Shown piece by piece: positions 19,050 through 28,360 of a stretch of 35,410 nt of DNA. The stretch is from Sphaeroforma sirkka (taxonomy: Eukaryota > Opisthokonta > Ichthyosporea > Ichthyophonida): the NCBI GenBank assembly GCA_001586965.3, contig LUCW03000464.1, positions 1 to 35,410 on the forward strand, read 5' to 3'. The position numbers and the translations under genes were made by a program. A model generated the notes under the pieces. That model was given only the letters and a program-made list of their open reading frames with translations. It had not been told where the DNA came from and did not search any database. Positions within the stretch are counted from its first letter, which is position 1; the number at the start of each line of letters is the position of its first letter.

Positions 19050-20640
19050 ACGCCGGTCCTCGACATGTTAGACACAGCTCATGACGGTTACCAGGCATCC
19101 CATACCCCTGATCCCTCTGACTCTCCTGACACAGATCGTTTTCGGGGCTCCCACTCGTCCGTTACTATGTTCGGCGACGGCATAAAATCTTCCCAAGATG
19201 TCTCCGACTTCTCTGATTTCCTTTATGACAACGGGATCAATTTTCCTGAGCAACTCAGCGACTATACGGGGGATCTCGAGCTCCCGGTCACTACCCTTCA
19301 CTCTGCCCGTTCTGCTACCGCTGACGACATGACGGTTGTCACTTCCCTGTAGTTTTTTCTGCCATGTTAGACAACACATTCCCACGTAGTGTTAAACAGG
19401 CACGTAAGTTGAGCAACTGGCCTCAATGAGAGGCGGTGATAGCTAAAGAACTCGCTGCCCACGTGAAAAATGACCTGGCTAATATCGTCCTACTCGCCGC
19501 CGTCCCGACTAACACCCGCACTATTCACTCCAAGTATGTTTTAACCAGAAAACACGATGGAAACGGAACACCAACCATCTTAAAGGCTAGAGTGGTGGCT
19601 CGCGGCGATCAGCAGGAGTTTGTTACCTCCTACCGTGAGACGTATGCGCCCGCAGCTTCTGCCACCACACTTCTTTGTTTATGGCGAGAGCTGCCACATT
19701 GGGGCAGGACGTCTTTTATTTTAACGTCGACACAGCATATCTCTATTCTAAACTCGACGTGCCCGTCTATATGCATCCTCCCGCTGGGAGCGTGGATCTT
19801 GGCTACGATCCTCCCGGCCATGTCCTTCGTCTCGAAAGTGGCCTCTATGGATTGAAGTAGGCTGGTCGCCTGCGGAACATCGACATTACCGACAAACTCT
19901 CTACCCTCTAGTTCGAACGCACAGCCGCCGATGAATCTTTATGGTACCATGCCGGTTTCAAGATTCTCCTTATGATATATATGGACGAAATCGCCCCTTC
20001 CGACACTCGCCTTTCAGGCATGGAACTCTGGCCATATAGGGCACTTAGCTTACACTACTCGCTAAAGAATTTAGACCTAGCTCGGCACCTTGTAGGTTTC
20101 CGCATTCGTCAGTCCCCCATGTCCATCATCCTTGACTTAACGGCGTATGTCGACCACATATTTTAGCACTTCCGTCGCTTGGATACCATTCCCAAACATA
20201 CTCCTGACAATGGCACTCACCCAGCCTCACTAGACGCGCCTCCCTACAATGGCAAGGACTATCGGCAGCTTTTTGGAGCTCTTGGCTTCGCCGCGAATAT
20301 GACTCGTGTCGATATCGCGGCGTGCCTCAACCAGCTTGCTGCTTTTGCTTCGGCTCCTAATGAGCACCACTATAAAGCATTGGCACGTATTCTACAGTAC
20401 CTATCGGCCACCCTTCATTATTCACTTGTGTTTACCACCGATCGTGACACAACGGTCGATTTCGTTGTAGCCTACACCGATAGCGACTGGGGTGGTTGTC
20501 ACGACAATTGTCAGTCCCAGTCAGGCACACTCCTTTGTTTTACTGGCGGTCTTTGAACCAGAAGACTGCATTATTAAGCTCAGCAGAGGCCGAGTATGTT
20601 GCTTCTTTGGAGACAGCCCGCAGTATTGCATAGGGATAAT
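19050..20640 (+). mobile_element. Ty1/copia retrotransposon remnant (RT and RNase H)
   Basis: Classic copia RT signatures run along the plus strand. They are IHSKYVLTRKHDGNGTPTIL with KARVVARGDQQEFVTSYRET (19520-19640), then VDTAYLYSKLDVPVYMHPPA (19720) and LRLESGLYGLK. Later come YRQLFGALGFAANMTR (20250), AYTDSDWGGCHDN (20470) and a SSAEAEYVA-type RNase H end near 20590. The first 300 bp match the linker before RT. No LTRs were found, and capsid, protease and integrase core are absent. Broken, with several breaks. Confidence 0.85.
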
Positions 20641-20699
20641 ACTATTTATTTCAAAAATGACAAGTATGTATGTTACAATGTATGAACATATGGTATGTC

Positions 20700-22199
20700 T
20701 CTCATAGTCGCTGTAGTGGGTGGTTCAGGAAAGATTGATGGGAAGAAGTGGTCAGTAAATTCCCGTTTGAAGCTTTGGCCAAGTGAGTCGACAATGGAAA
20801 ATATGAGTCAATTCGGGCCGGTGTTGACAAACCACTGTTACTATCGAATGTTCCATATATTCGCTGGCTGACCTACTAAGTAGAGTACCCACCTCTTTGG
20901 TACGGATCGGGTCTGCGCCGTGTAGTGCCGCGGAATGGGTTAGTGCAGAGTATGAAATACTGAGGACCAGGTTATCCGTCATAATTCGGTCGAGGAGCGA
21001 GGATGGGGGTAAGCCAATGCCGCACCAGACCACAGATGAATTCGGTATGTGTTGGCTGGCCTGGATCAGAAGTATCATAGGCGGAACCAACAAGCGCGAT
21101 GATTTGGTTTGAACCGAAATTTGGAAGTAGTACTTCAACAGTGTGATTAGCCGGGTTATGGAGAACATCTGTTGATGTGTCAGGGACGGGTGAGGGTACG
21201 GTGGTTCTTCAACATGCTGGAGAAAAGATCCAAGGTGTTCGTGGAGGGTCCAGATACCGTGGAAGTCGTGGCCGTCTTGTAATTGTTGAAGGAGGTCAGG
21301 GCCAATGAGCGGCAGTTTTGAGCCTAACAGGATGCGTCGAATCAGTTGTTGGATGCAGGTAAAGTGGCTGGTAGTGAACTTGTGGCTACCGGGGCAGACA
21401 GGGCAGAGACAGACAGCCGTCGGTGCGGTAGTCGAGCAATGTGAACATGTGCGTATTCGTTACAATCATAGCACAGAGTCGGATTGGTGTAGACTCGAAG
21501 CAGCGATTGAAGCTGTCGTGTCTGGCTGTGTCTCGGTTTGAGGTTGGCGGTTTACCCATAACCAGTTGGTAGTAGTATTGCCGCCGGGCCATTGGAAGCA
21601 GCGATTGAAACTGTCGTGTCTGGCTGTGTCTCGATTTGAGGTTGGCGGTTTACCCATAACCAGTTGGTAGTAGTATTGCCGCCGGGCCATTGCCGCGATC
21701 TCCTTGTTGGACCAACATTTTGTTGAGTTCTTACTGATGTCGTCACAGCGTTGGCGGAGGGCTATATGGTGTGGTGTACGCCCGCCCGCGGTTTTGTGTA
21801 CAGTTTTCAGGTAAGCATAGATACTGTACGGGAAGCGCAGTGATGGTTTGTCGTGGGCCCAGGCGGGTTGCGTCAGAGGGGTGTGTGGATTTGTGCTGGC
21901 CATTGAGTCAAGTTGTATTCCCAGGCAAATTCCGAGGTAGTCTGCGAATGGTCGCGCGGGGAGCAGGCCGCAAAAATGAAGCAAGTTTATTTTATGTTTG
22001 GGAAACCGAGAGTATTTAGTGCCCATGATGATGGCTGCTGCTTGGATGAGTACTGAGTTGAAGCGCTCGCACAGGGGGTCCAACGCATCCTTCCATATAG
22101 GCGGAGCCCAGGCAATAATGTTCAGCCCATATGTAGCCGTGGATAGGATGAATGTTCTGAACATCACCAGTCGGTTGTGGGGATGTCGCCAGCTGAAGC
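20700..22199 (-). mobile_element. LINE (non-LTR retrotransposon) 3' portion: RT C-terminus and tail
   Basis: A long minus-strand frame reads NRLVMFRTFILSTATYGLNI then IAWAPPIWKDALDPLCERFN, the YG...W thumb pattern of LINE reverse transcriptases. It continues for about 200 residues. Further on, in another frame, lies CYDCNEYAHVH (about 21465), resembling the C-terminal CCHC knuckle of many LINEs. The 5' part is cut off at 22199 by insertion of a G1 LTR. A 98-bp tandem duplication shifts the frame, so the copy is dead. The 3' end is not sharply defined and no poly(A) tract was seen. I cannot assign the clade. Confidence 0.7.
21497..21692. repeat. 98-bp tandem duplication inside the LINE
   Basis: Two adjacent 98-bp copies (21497-21594 and 21595-21692), each starting GAAGCAGCGATTGAA, differ at only two positions, so the duplication is recent. 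98 is not a multiple of three, so it shifts the LINE reading frame. Confidence 0.9.
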
Positions 22200-22794
22200 T
22201 GTAGAAATACGGCCTCCGGTCAGTCTAAAATATCAAGATCAATTGAGATAATACATTGGTTTTTATTTGTATTTTAAATAATTTAGTACAAGCTCTTTTT
22301 CCAATATTTCCAAAGTGTTCTAAATTCACTTTGATGGCTCCAATAGCCTGAGTATTTGGCATGACTCATCTACTTGGACCTATTTGAGACATTAGTAGAT
22401 GTAGGATATTATAAACTAAATTTTATAGTCTCCGAACTACTACTTATAGATTTTGGTCCTCCCGCCAATCTCCAAAATCCAATAAGTCTTTTTTTTTTTT
22501 TAACTTTTCTTCAGATGGAACTTTATTTATATCAGCTAATGTATTAACGTGACTTACGTTATTATGTCTATTTACAAATTAGGCAAGTGCTCATGAACAC
22601 TTAGTACTTCTAGTGAAAATTATTCAATAAAGAACAGCTAGAGGTACGCCCTGTGTGATCGAGGATATTTAGGCTCTTAACAAGAGGCAGTCCCGATCAT
22701 TCTTACACAAGCTACCACTGCTAAATCCTAACTGACTAAATTGTATTTTAGTTTAATATAGTTTGAAACCTAGTAATTTCCATCGAAGTTTACA
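22200..22794 (+). repeat. G1 LTR A (595 bp), 5' LTR of the nested complex
   Basis: Starts TGTAGAAATACGGCC and ends GAAGTTTACA, with matching TGTA/TACA ends. It is inserted in the LINE after GAAGC (22195-22199). The partner duplication would lie beyond the window, after LTR D. Contains AATAAA at about 22626 and a conserved hairpin shortly after. LTRs A, B and C differ by about one percent, so the complex is young. Confidence 0.9.
22657..22698 (+). promoter_or_regulatory. Conserved LTR hairpin downstream of AATAAA
   Basis: An outer stem GATCG...CGATC encloses an inner stem CTCTT...AAGAG with a 3-nt loop. The same structure is present in the other G1 LTRs and in the old minus-strand copies near 1905-1960 and 2860-2915. 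There the inner loop differs but the stem is kept. It lies about 30 nt after AATAAA, in the likely R/U5 region, where RNA structures can act in 3'-end formation or packaging. Confidence 0.5.
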
Positions 22795-23014
22795 TATTTT
22801 TCAGTTATTTAGTAGTTACAGTAGTGTACTGCTTCTAGACTGTCTAACATCGATTTACTAGCCAGCAAATACTATGGCTAAGGGTACTTCTAAAGGCAAG
22901 GGAGCCGCTAGCTCTAAGCCTGCTAAGCCTGCCGATGTTCCTGAGGTCCCTGTGGAAACACCTAGCCTGTCTGGAGTTGAGCCTGCCGAGGAAACTGTTG
23001 GGGAAGCCAATTCT

Positions 23015-23412
23015 TAGATGTAGGATATTATAAACTAAATTTTATAGTCTCCGAACTACTACTTATAGATTTTGGTCCTCCCGCCAATCTCCAAAATCCA
23101 ATAAGTCTTTTATTTTTTTAACTTTTCTTCAGATGGAACTTTATTTATATCAGCTAATGTATTAACGTGACTTACGTTATTATGTCTATTTACAAATTAG
23201 GCAAGTGCTCATGAACACTTAGTACTTCTAGTGAAAATTATTCAATAAAGAACAGCTAGAGGTACGCCCTGTGTGATCGAGGGTATTTAGGCTCTTAACA
23301 AGAGGCAGTCCCGATCATTCTTACACAAGCTACCACTGCTAAATCCTAACTGACTAAATTGTATTTTAGTTTAATATAGTTTGAAACCTAGTAATTTCCA
23401 TCGAAGTTTACA
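23015..23412 (+). repeat. Partial G1 LTR (duplicated 3' part)
   Basis: A 398-bp copy of the LTR from its middle to the terminal GTTTACA, created by the 620-bp tandem duplication. It directly precedes the leader of the full-length gag. Confidence 0.85.
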
Positions 23413-23493
23413 TATTTTTTTCAGTTATTTAGTAGTTACAGTAGTGTACTGCTTCTAGACTGTCTAACATCGATTTACTAGCCAGCAAATACT

Positions 23494-25443
23494 ATGGCTA
23501 AGGGTACTTCTAAAGGCAAGGGAGCCGCTAGCTCTAAGCCTGCTAAGCCTGCCGAGGTTCCTGAGGTCCCTGTGGAAACACCTAGCCTGTCTGGAGTTGA
23601 GCCTGCCGAGGAAACTGTTGGGGAAGCCAATTCTGAGGTTAGTACAGAGGATAATTCTGAGGATGACTCGTCGGATCCTAAAGCCTTGGAAGAAGAGGTA
23701 TCTACTACCGCGGAAAGGCTCGCCAGCGTCCGTGTATCACCTAGGAGTGAAGCTCAAGACCCCAGCTTGCCCCCTGACTACGTGCCGTCAAATATTGGGG
23801 ATAAACGTCGAAAGGCTGGAAAATTCGTGGATACGAATGTCGGGGACATTATAACTCCACATCTAAAGGACACTCCAGCACAAATCCGGAGTGAAAAGAA
23901 AGTATTGGACCTGTCCGAAAATTTCGGTTTCGCCATCGATGGAGAAGCCATTCCATTCAGCTCAAATCTTGGGGCCGAAGCTGAGGACGCCATAACTCGA
24001 CAACGAGTGGTTGGATCCTCTCAATCTCGACGCCAATTGAACCGCACTGAAGCGCTCTTGAAGGAGCTAGCGGCAGCAGCAGTTGTGGACCCCTCTATCG
24101 TGTCCCACTTGGCTGATATTCTTCCTATACCGAAGAAGAAAAAAAAATCGGGCCCAGTTTCGAACCCGAGACCTACTGGTGTACCAGCCAGTATGTTTAC
24201 CACTAAGCCAATTACCACTGGCGAGAGAGATAATATTTCAAAATTTAATCTCTATAGCTCTGATGCTACCATCGACCATCCTCTTGACAAACCTAACCCT
24301 GTCAGAGGATATGATCGTATGGAACTCGATGAGGCTTACCATCCTCGTAATATCGACCCTCATTTGCCAACTAACCCTGGTAATCACGATTTTGGCAATC
24401 GCTACACCAGTACCTCGTTTGAGAGTTCCCGCTCTAATCCTGAGGATGAGGAAGTGAGAACCAGACATACTCGTCTCAGGCTATTACGCTCTGGTATGCA
24501 AGTCCTTGAGGACCGTCTATTGAATGACTCTGACCTTGACGATAGGAAAGCGGATAACATTCGCTATCTAATCGATAACAAGAGAAAGGAAATAGACACC
24601 ATCTTGGCACTAGCAGCCCGTAGCACTGAGCATGAGCCTCGTGAACACTTAGAACCAAGCTTTATAAAGCAGCTAGGTAACGCGCAGGCTGTGGTCGATT
24701 TCTCTACTAATGAGAGTACAGTGGAGACACTGAAGGCCTTCGACCAACTTAAGGAGTCTGCCAGCCTTAAGGATAAGCAGATGATGAATGCCTTTATTCA
24801 TTTCTGTGAGCCAGGTGAATGGCGAACTATCTTGAAGGCTCATGAGCCCAACTGGAAAGCCCTACCCTGGCACCAGTTGCGTGATAATATACTTAACACC
24901 TTTTTTGAAGATGCACGTGACCGTGAACTTCTAGAGTCTCGCAAGTTCTTTGCGAACGATACCACTATTCGAGGTGCTCTAGCTCATATGACACATATGA
25001 ATACTCGGATGGGTGGTCGTACCTATACTGGCGAATATTTATTAATTTGTCAGATGATGGAGACTCTGGGAGCTAACCTCTTTAAGAAAGTCAATGATGA
25101 CATCATCGCCTATGGTGATTTGCGATCTATGCCTTGGTCTGTCTTTGAGAAGATAGTTCACAAGCATACCAATCCCTCTACTAGAGTACTTAGTACCACG
25201 AGCTACACCCAGCCCACTAAGCGTAACGCAGTAGAGACTAATACTGCGCGTAGTACTAAGAAACCTCGCACTACTACTGGAGGGGGTACTGGCTCTACTT
25301 CTACCGAACCGAAAGGTGACAAGAAGGTGAGAGCGCCTTGTAAGAAGTGTGGTTACAACCTCACAAAACGTAATGGCAAGTATAATGGTAGACACGACCC
25401 TGTTAAGTGTGCACCAGGCAAGCCAGATTTGGACACTATATGA
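23494..25443 (+). CDS. gag: G1 gag, copy 1 (649 codons, open)
   Basis: An uninterrupted frame from ATG (MAKGTSKGKGAASSKPAKPA) to TGA. Residues 1-90 are acidic and low-complexity. About residues 215-235 form a Lys/Pro-rich linker (PKKKKKSGPVSNPRP) that overlaps an antisense tRNA-like sequence. Residues 330-560 are charged and helical with Trp/Phe positions (WRTILKAHEPNWKALPWHQL) typical of a capsid domain. The last 60 residues are basic with a CKKC pair, and another Cys/His cluster (CAICKGTNGWHKEDC) lies just downstream in a different frame. Gag would form the particle shell. The Ty3-like family is assigned from the pol region behind it. This stretch looks whole, while the element as a whole does not. 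Confidence 0.85.
   Translation: MAKGTSKGKGAASSKPAKPAEVPEVPVETPSLSGVEPAEETVGEANSEVSTEDNSEDDSSDPKALEEEVSTTAERLASVRVSPRSEAQDPSLPPDYVPSNIGDKRRKAGKFVDTNVGDIITPHLKDTPAQIRSEKKVLDLSENFGFAIDGEAIPFSSNLGAEAEDAITRQRVVGSSQSRRQLNRTEALLKELAAAAVVDPSIVSHLADILPIPKKKKKSGPVSNPRPTGVPASMFTTKPITTGERDNISKFNLYSSDATIDHPLDKPNPVRGYDRMELDEAYHPRNIDPHLPTNPGNHDFGNRYTSTSFESSRSNPEDEEVRTRHTRLRLLRSGMQVLEDRLLNDSDLDDRKADNIRYLIDNKRKEIDTILALAARSTEHEPREHLEPSFIKQLGNAQAVVDFSTNESTVETLKAFDQLKESASLKDKQMMNAFIHFCEPGEWRTILKAHEPNWKALPWHQLRDNILNTFFEDARDRELLESRKFFANDTTIRGALAHMTHMNTRMGGRTYTGEYLLICQMMETLGANLFKKVNDDIIAYGDLRSMPWSVFEKIVHKHTNPSTRVLSTTSYTQPTKRNAVETNTARSTKKPRTTTGGGTGSTSTEPKGDKKVRAPCKKCGYNLTKRNGKYNGRHDPVKCAPGKPDLDTI
24148..24217 (-). 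ncRNA. tRNA-derived sequence antisense within gag, copy 1
   Basis: On the minus strand the sequence carries a box A (TGGCTTAGTGG, 24210-24200) and a box B (GGTTCGAAACT, 24166-24156). Their starts are 44 nt apart, the spacing in a class I tRNA (positions 8 and 52). An anticodon-type stem ACTGG/CCAGT with an 8-nt loop and an AGGTC variable region lie between them. A run of nine T (24147-24139) follows, resembling a Pol III terminator. The acceptor stem and most of the T stem do not pair, so it is a tRNA relic, not a working tRNA. The plus strand codes for gag residues about 218-241. Confidence 0.6.
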
Positions 25444-25619
25444 AAGAGTGTGCTATTTGCAAGGGTACTAACGGTTGGCACAAAGAGGATTGCAAGGACT
25501 TACCGGACGTCCAAGTTAAGCACTGACAGTACCATATGTGTGCACTAGAGCAAGATTACGAGAAAATGCTCAATAAAATCTATACCAAAGGAGATGAACG
25601 TATCTTTCAAACAGTTTTC

Positions 25620-25995
25620 GTAAATGGAGAAAAAAGTTATGGCACTATTTGATCCAGGGGCTGAAGTCTCTGCTATATCACGCCGAGTAGCCTACGCTAC
25701 AGATATGGCTGTCCATAACGAAACAACTGATTTAATCTTGGGAAATGGCAAAGTTACTACTTGCGAACAAGCCATTGACTATGCACACATAATGCTGTCA
25801 GATAGAAGAGAAGTGAAGACTCACCTAATCGTTACTGACATGTCTCAGAAATACGATTTAATTATAGGTATGACTGATCTTCTCAGTTTAGGTATAACAC
25901 TCACTGGTCTGCCTAATGGGCTAGACCCGAATAAAGATCAGTCAGATGATAATATGTTAAAGATACCTAAACCTCCGGAAGGTGAAGCAAGGATA
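25620..25995 (+). pseudogene. G1 aspartic protease, copy 1
   Basis: The frame reads VMALFDPGAEVSAIS, the active-site strand of a retropepsin in the D-x-G-A form. About 65 residues later comes YDLIIGMTDLLSLGI, the ILG-type second hallmark. It would cleave the Gag-Pol polyprotein. It lies 180 bp after gag in the usual Ty3-like order. Whether translation reaches it by recoding is unknown. Confidence 0.8.
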
Positions 25996-27405
25996 TGATT
26001 CCGCACTTCACCGATATAATTATGGACTTAATTATACAAAACAGGAAGATTGCAATAACTGACTGGTGTATGTTTAAGTTCTCTAATGGGTACGTTAGAC
26101 TTGACTTGACAAACGTCGACTTCTCTAAGTTAAAGTGTCCTTCACATAACTACGTGAGTTGGAGACACAAAGATGTTGTCAAAACCCAAATCGAAGATTG
26201 GTTAAAACAGGGTCTAATTGAAATCAATTATGATGCAACCCCAGTTAACTTTGCTCTCTTAGCGGTCGATCAATATAAATCTGATGGAACGTTTAGTAAA
26301 ACAAGAGTAGTACTAGACCTGTCGCCAATCAACAAACTAATTCCGCAACATAGTTTTCCCTTACCTAAGATAAGCGAGATACTACGCAAAATGGAGGGTG
26401 CGACTATCTTTCCAAGATAGACTTAAAAGCTGCATTCCATCAACTACAGATATATGAGCCTCATAGGAAATACTTTTCCTTTACTTGGCAAGGTAAGAAG
26501 TACCAGTTTAAAGGTGCACCTGAAGGCTTACACATGTTACCTTCTTTCTTCCAACAAGTTATGATGGAACTATTTGCGGACCTGTCGTATAATGTATCAG
26601 TCTATTTAGATGATATAGTTATCTTTACAAAGACAGCACATGAACATGCTAAACTCGTTAAAGAAGTCTTAAAGCGACTTAATCATGCTAAACTTAAGAT
26701 TAACGAAGACAAGTGTTCTTTTGCTAAAGATACTATACACTTACTTGGCTACAAAGTATCTGCAGCAGGGGTAGAAATTGATCCTGGCAAGAAACAGTTT
26801 CTGTTGGATTTATCAACACCAATTACTGGAAGAGATGTGAACTCTGTGTGTGGGGTTGTTAACTTCTTCTCGGATTCGGTTCCGCATCTTGCTCATTACT
26901 TAAAGCCTTTCAGTCACCTACGGCTGCACAAAGGACCTTTGGGAAAGCTTTGGACTAAAGAATGTGATGATGCATTTAAACTAGTCAAAAGTAAAGTAAT
27001 GGACGCACCCATCGTGCAGTACCCTGTGGACGGTGTCCCATTCCAAGTAGCAACCGACGCTTCAGATCGAGCGGTAGGTGGAGTGCTTTACCAAACGATA
27101 AATGGTAAACCGCGCTACATACAATTCTTTAGCAAGAGTTATAATAAGAGTCAACGGAATTACCCTACCGTTAAACAAGAGCTCCTTGCTATAGTTACTG
27201 CGCTAAGACAGTTTAAAGACTACCTTTATGGAAGTTACTTTACTGTCGCCTGTGATCAAAAGTCTTTAACATACTTAAAAGATATGAACCCTGATTCACA
27301 GTTGGTGAGCCGCTGGCATGACATTATTGCCAAGTTCGCTTTTAATATAACACACATACCAGGAATACATAACCATCTTCCTGACATGCTCTCTCGACTT
27401 GTGCC
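25996..27405 (+). pseudogene. G1 reverse transcriptase and RNase H, copy 1
   Basis: RT shows VVLDLSPINKLIPQHSFPLP (26320), a fingers/palm segment YEPHRKYFSFTWQGKKYQF (26450) and the catalytic box VYLDDIVIF (26600). The thumb follows (LLGYKVSAAGVEIDPGKKQF, 26745). RNase H follows with FQVATDASDRAVGGVLYQ (27045), KQELLAIVTALRQFKDYLYG (27175), TVACDQKSLTYL (27240) and HIPGIHNHLPDMLSRL (27350). These make cDNA from element RNA. The element is nearly whole to this point, with about three interruptions along gag-pol, some of which could be natural recoding sites. Confidence 0.9.
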
Positions 27406-27454
27406 CGACTACCAGAAAACAGTCAAGGAGTTATTAGCAACCGATTGGATGCTA

Positions 27455-27660
27455 AATAAGAAATGGTTTAACCTCGCTCAATCACGATGGGGTCCATTTA
27501 CTGTTGATATGTTCGCCGCAGAACATAACAAACAGGTTTCTGAATATAGGTCGTTGACTCATCCTAAAGGTGATGCATTTCAGCTTGAATTATCAAAGCA
27601 TAATACGTGGGCTAACCCACCTTGTCAACTTATCGCACAGTTGTTAAATTATGTTAATAT
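27455..27660 (+). other. Dam-like domain between RNase H and integrase, copy 1
   Basis: After RNase H the frame continues RWGPFTVDMFAAEHNKQVSE, then DAFQLELSKHNTWANPP and CQLIAQLLNYV. The order W-x-FTVD-x-A-x-x-N ... DAF ... W-x-NPP resembles phage-type Dam N6-adenine methyltransferases, and the methyltransferase-like segment known from DIRS-type retroelements. Comparable segments follow RNase H in some Ty3-like elements of protists, as far as I recall. Presence in G1 copies 1 and 2 and in the diverged G3 shows it is a stable part of this lineage. Catalysis cannot be inferred from this. Confidence 0.55.
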
Positions 27661-27685
27661 TACTAAATCTACCATTACGCTGTGT

Positions 27686-28281
27686 TGTAGAAATACGGCC
27701 TCCGGTCAGTCTAAAATATCAAGATCAATTGAGATAATACATTGGTTTTATTTGTATTTTTAAATAATTTAGTACAAGCTCTTTTTTCCAATATTTCCAA
27801 AGTGTTCTAAATTCACTTTGATGGCTCCAATAGCCTGAGTATTTGGCATGACTCATCTACTTGGACCTATTTGAGACGTTAGTAGATGTAGGATATTATA
27901 AACTAAATTTATAGTCTCCGAACTACTACTTATAGATTTTGGTCCTCCCGCCAATCTCCAAAATCCAATAAGTCTTTTTTTTTTTTTTAACTTTTCTTCA
28001 GATGGAACTTTATTTATATCAGCTAATGTATTAACGTGACTTACGTTATTATGTCTATTTACAAATTAGGCAAGTGCTCATGAACACTTAGTACTTCTAG
28101 TGAAAATTATTCAATAAAGAACAGCTAGAGGTACGCCCTGTGTGATCGAGGATATTTAGGCTCTTAACAAGAGGCAGTCCCGATCATTCTTACACAAGCT
28201 ACCACTGCTAAATCCTAACTGACTAAATTGTATTTTAGTTTAATATAGTTTGAAACCTAGTAATTTCCATCGAAGTTTACA
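27686..28281 (+). repeat. G1 LTR B, between the two tandem copies
   Basis: A 596-bp LTR with the same ends as LTR A. It begins in pol immediately after the bases TGTGT, exactly the junction at LTR C, and runs into the leader and gag of copy 2. At most distinguishing sites it agrees with LTR A and not with LTR C. Confidence 0.9.
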
Positions 28282-28360
28282 TATTTTTCAGTTAAATAGT
28301 AGTTACAGTAGTGTACTGCTTCTAGACTGTCTGACATCGATTTACTATCCAGCAAATACT

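Larger units (their letters stand above)
22396..23634 (+). repeat. About 620-bp tandem duplication spanning LTR 3' part, leader and gag start
   Basis: The block from mid-LTR (TAGATGTAGG at 22396) through the LTR end, leader and the first 140 bp of gag is repeated starting at 23015. The gag ATG occurs at 22874 and again at 23494. The first copy of gag is therefore a short stub that runs straight into LTR sequence. The copies are almost identical, so the event is recent. Confidence 0.85.

Noticed and set aside
20752-21168. 138-codon minus-strand frame at the LINE 3' end
   Set aside because: No motif and not in the frame of the RT or knuckle; more likely LINE 3' tail or untranslated DNA than a separate gene.
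27686-28281. LTR B read as the genuine 3' LTR of an integrase-less element
   Set aside because: The identical junction at LTR C is followed by the remaining pol with a GTGT duplication, so both junctions are better explained by an insertion that was later duplicated.
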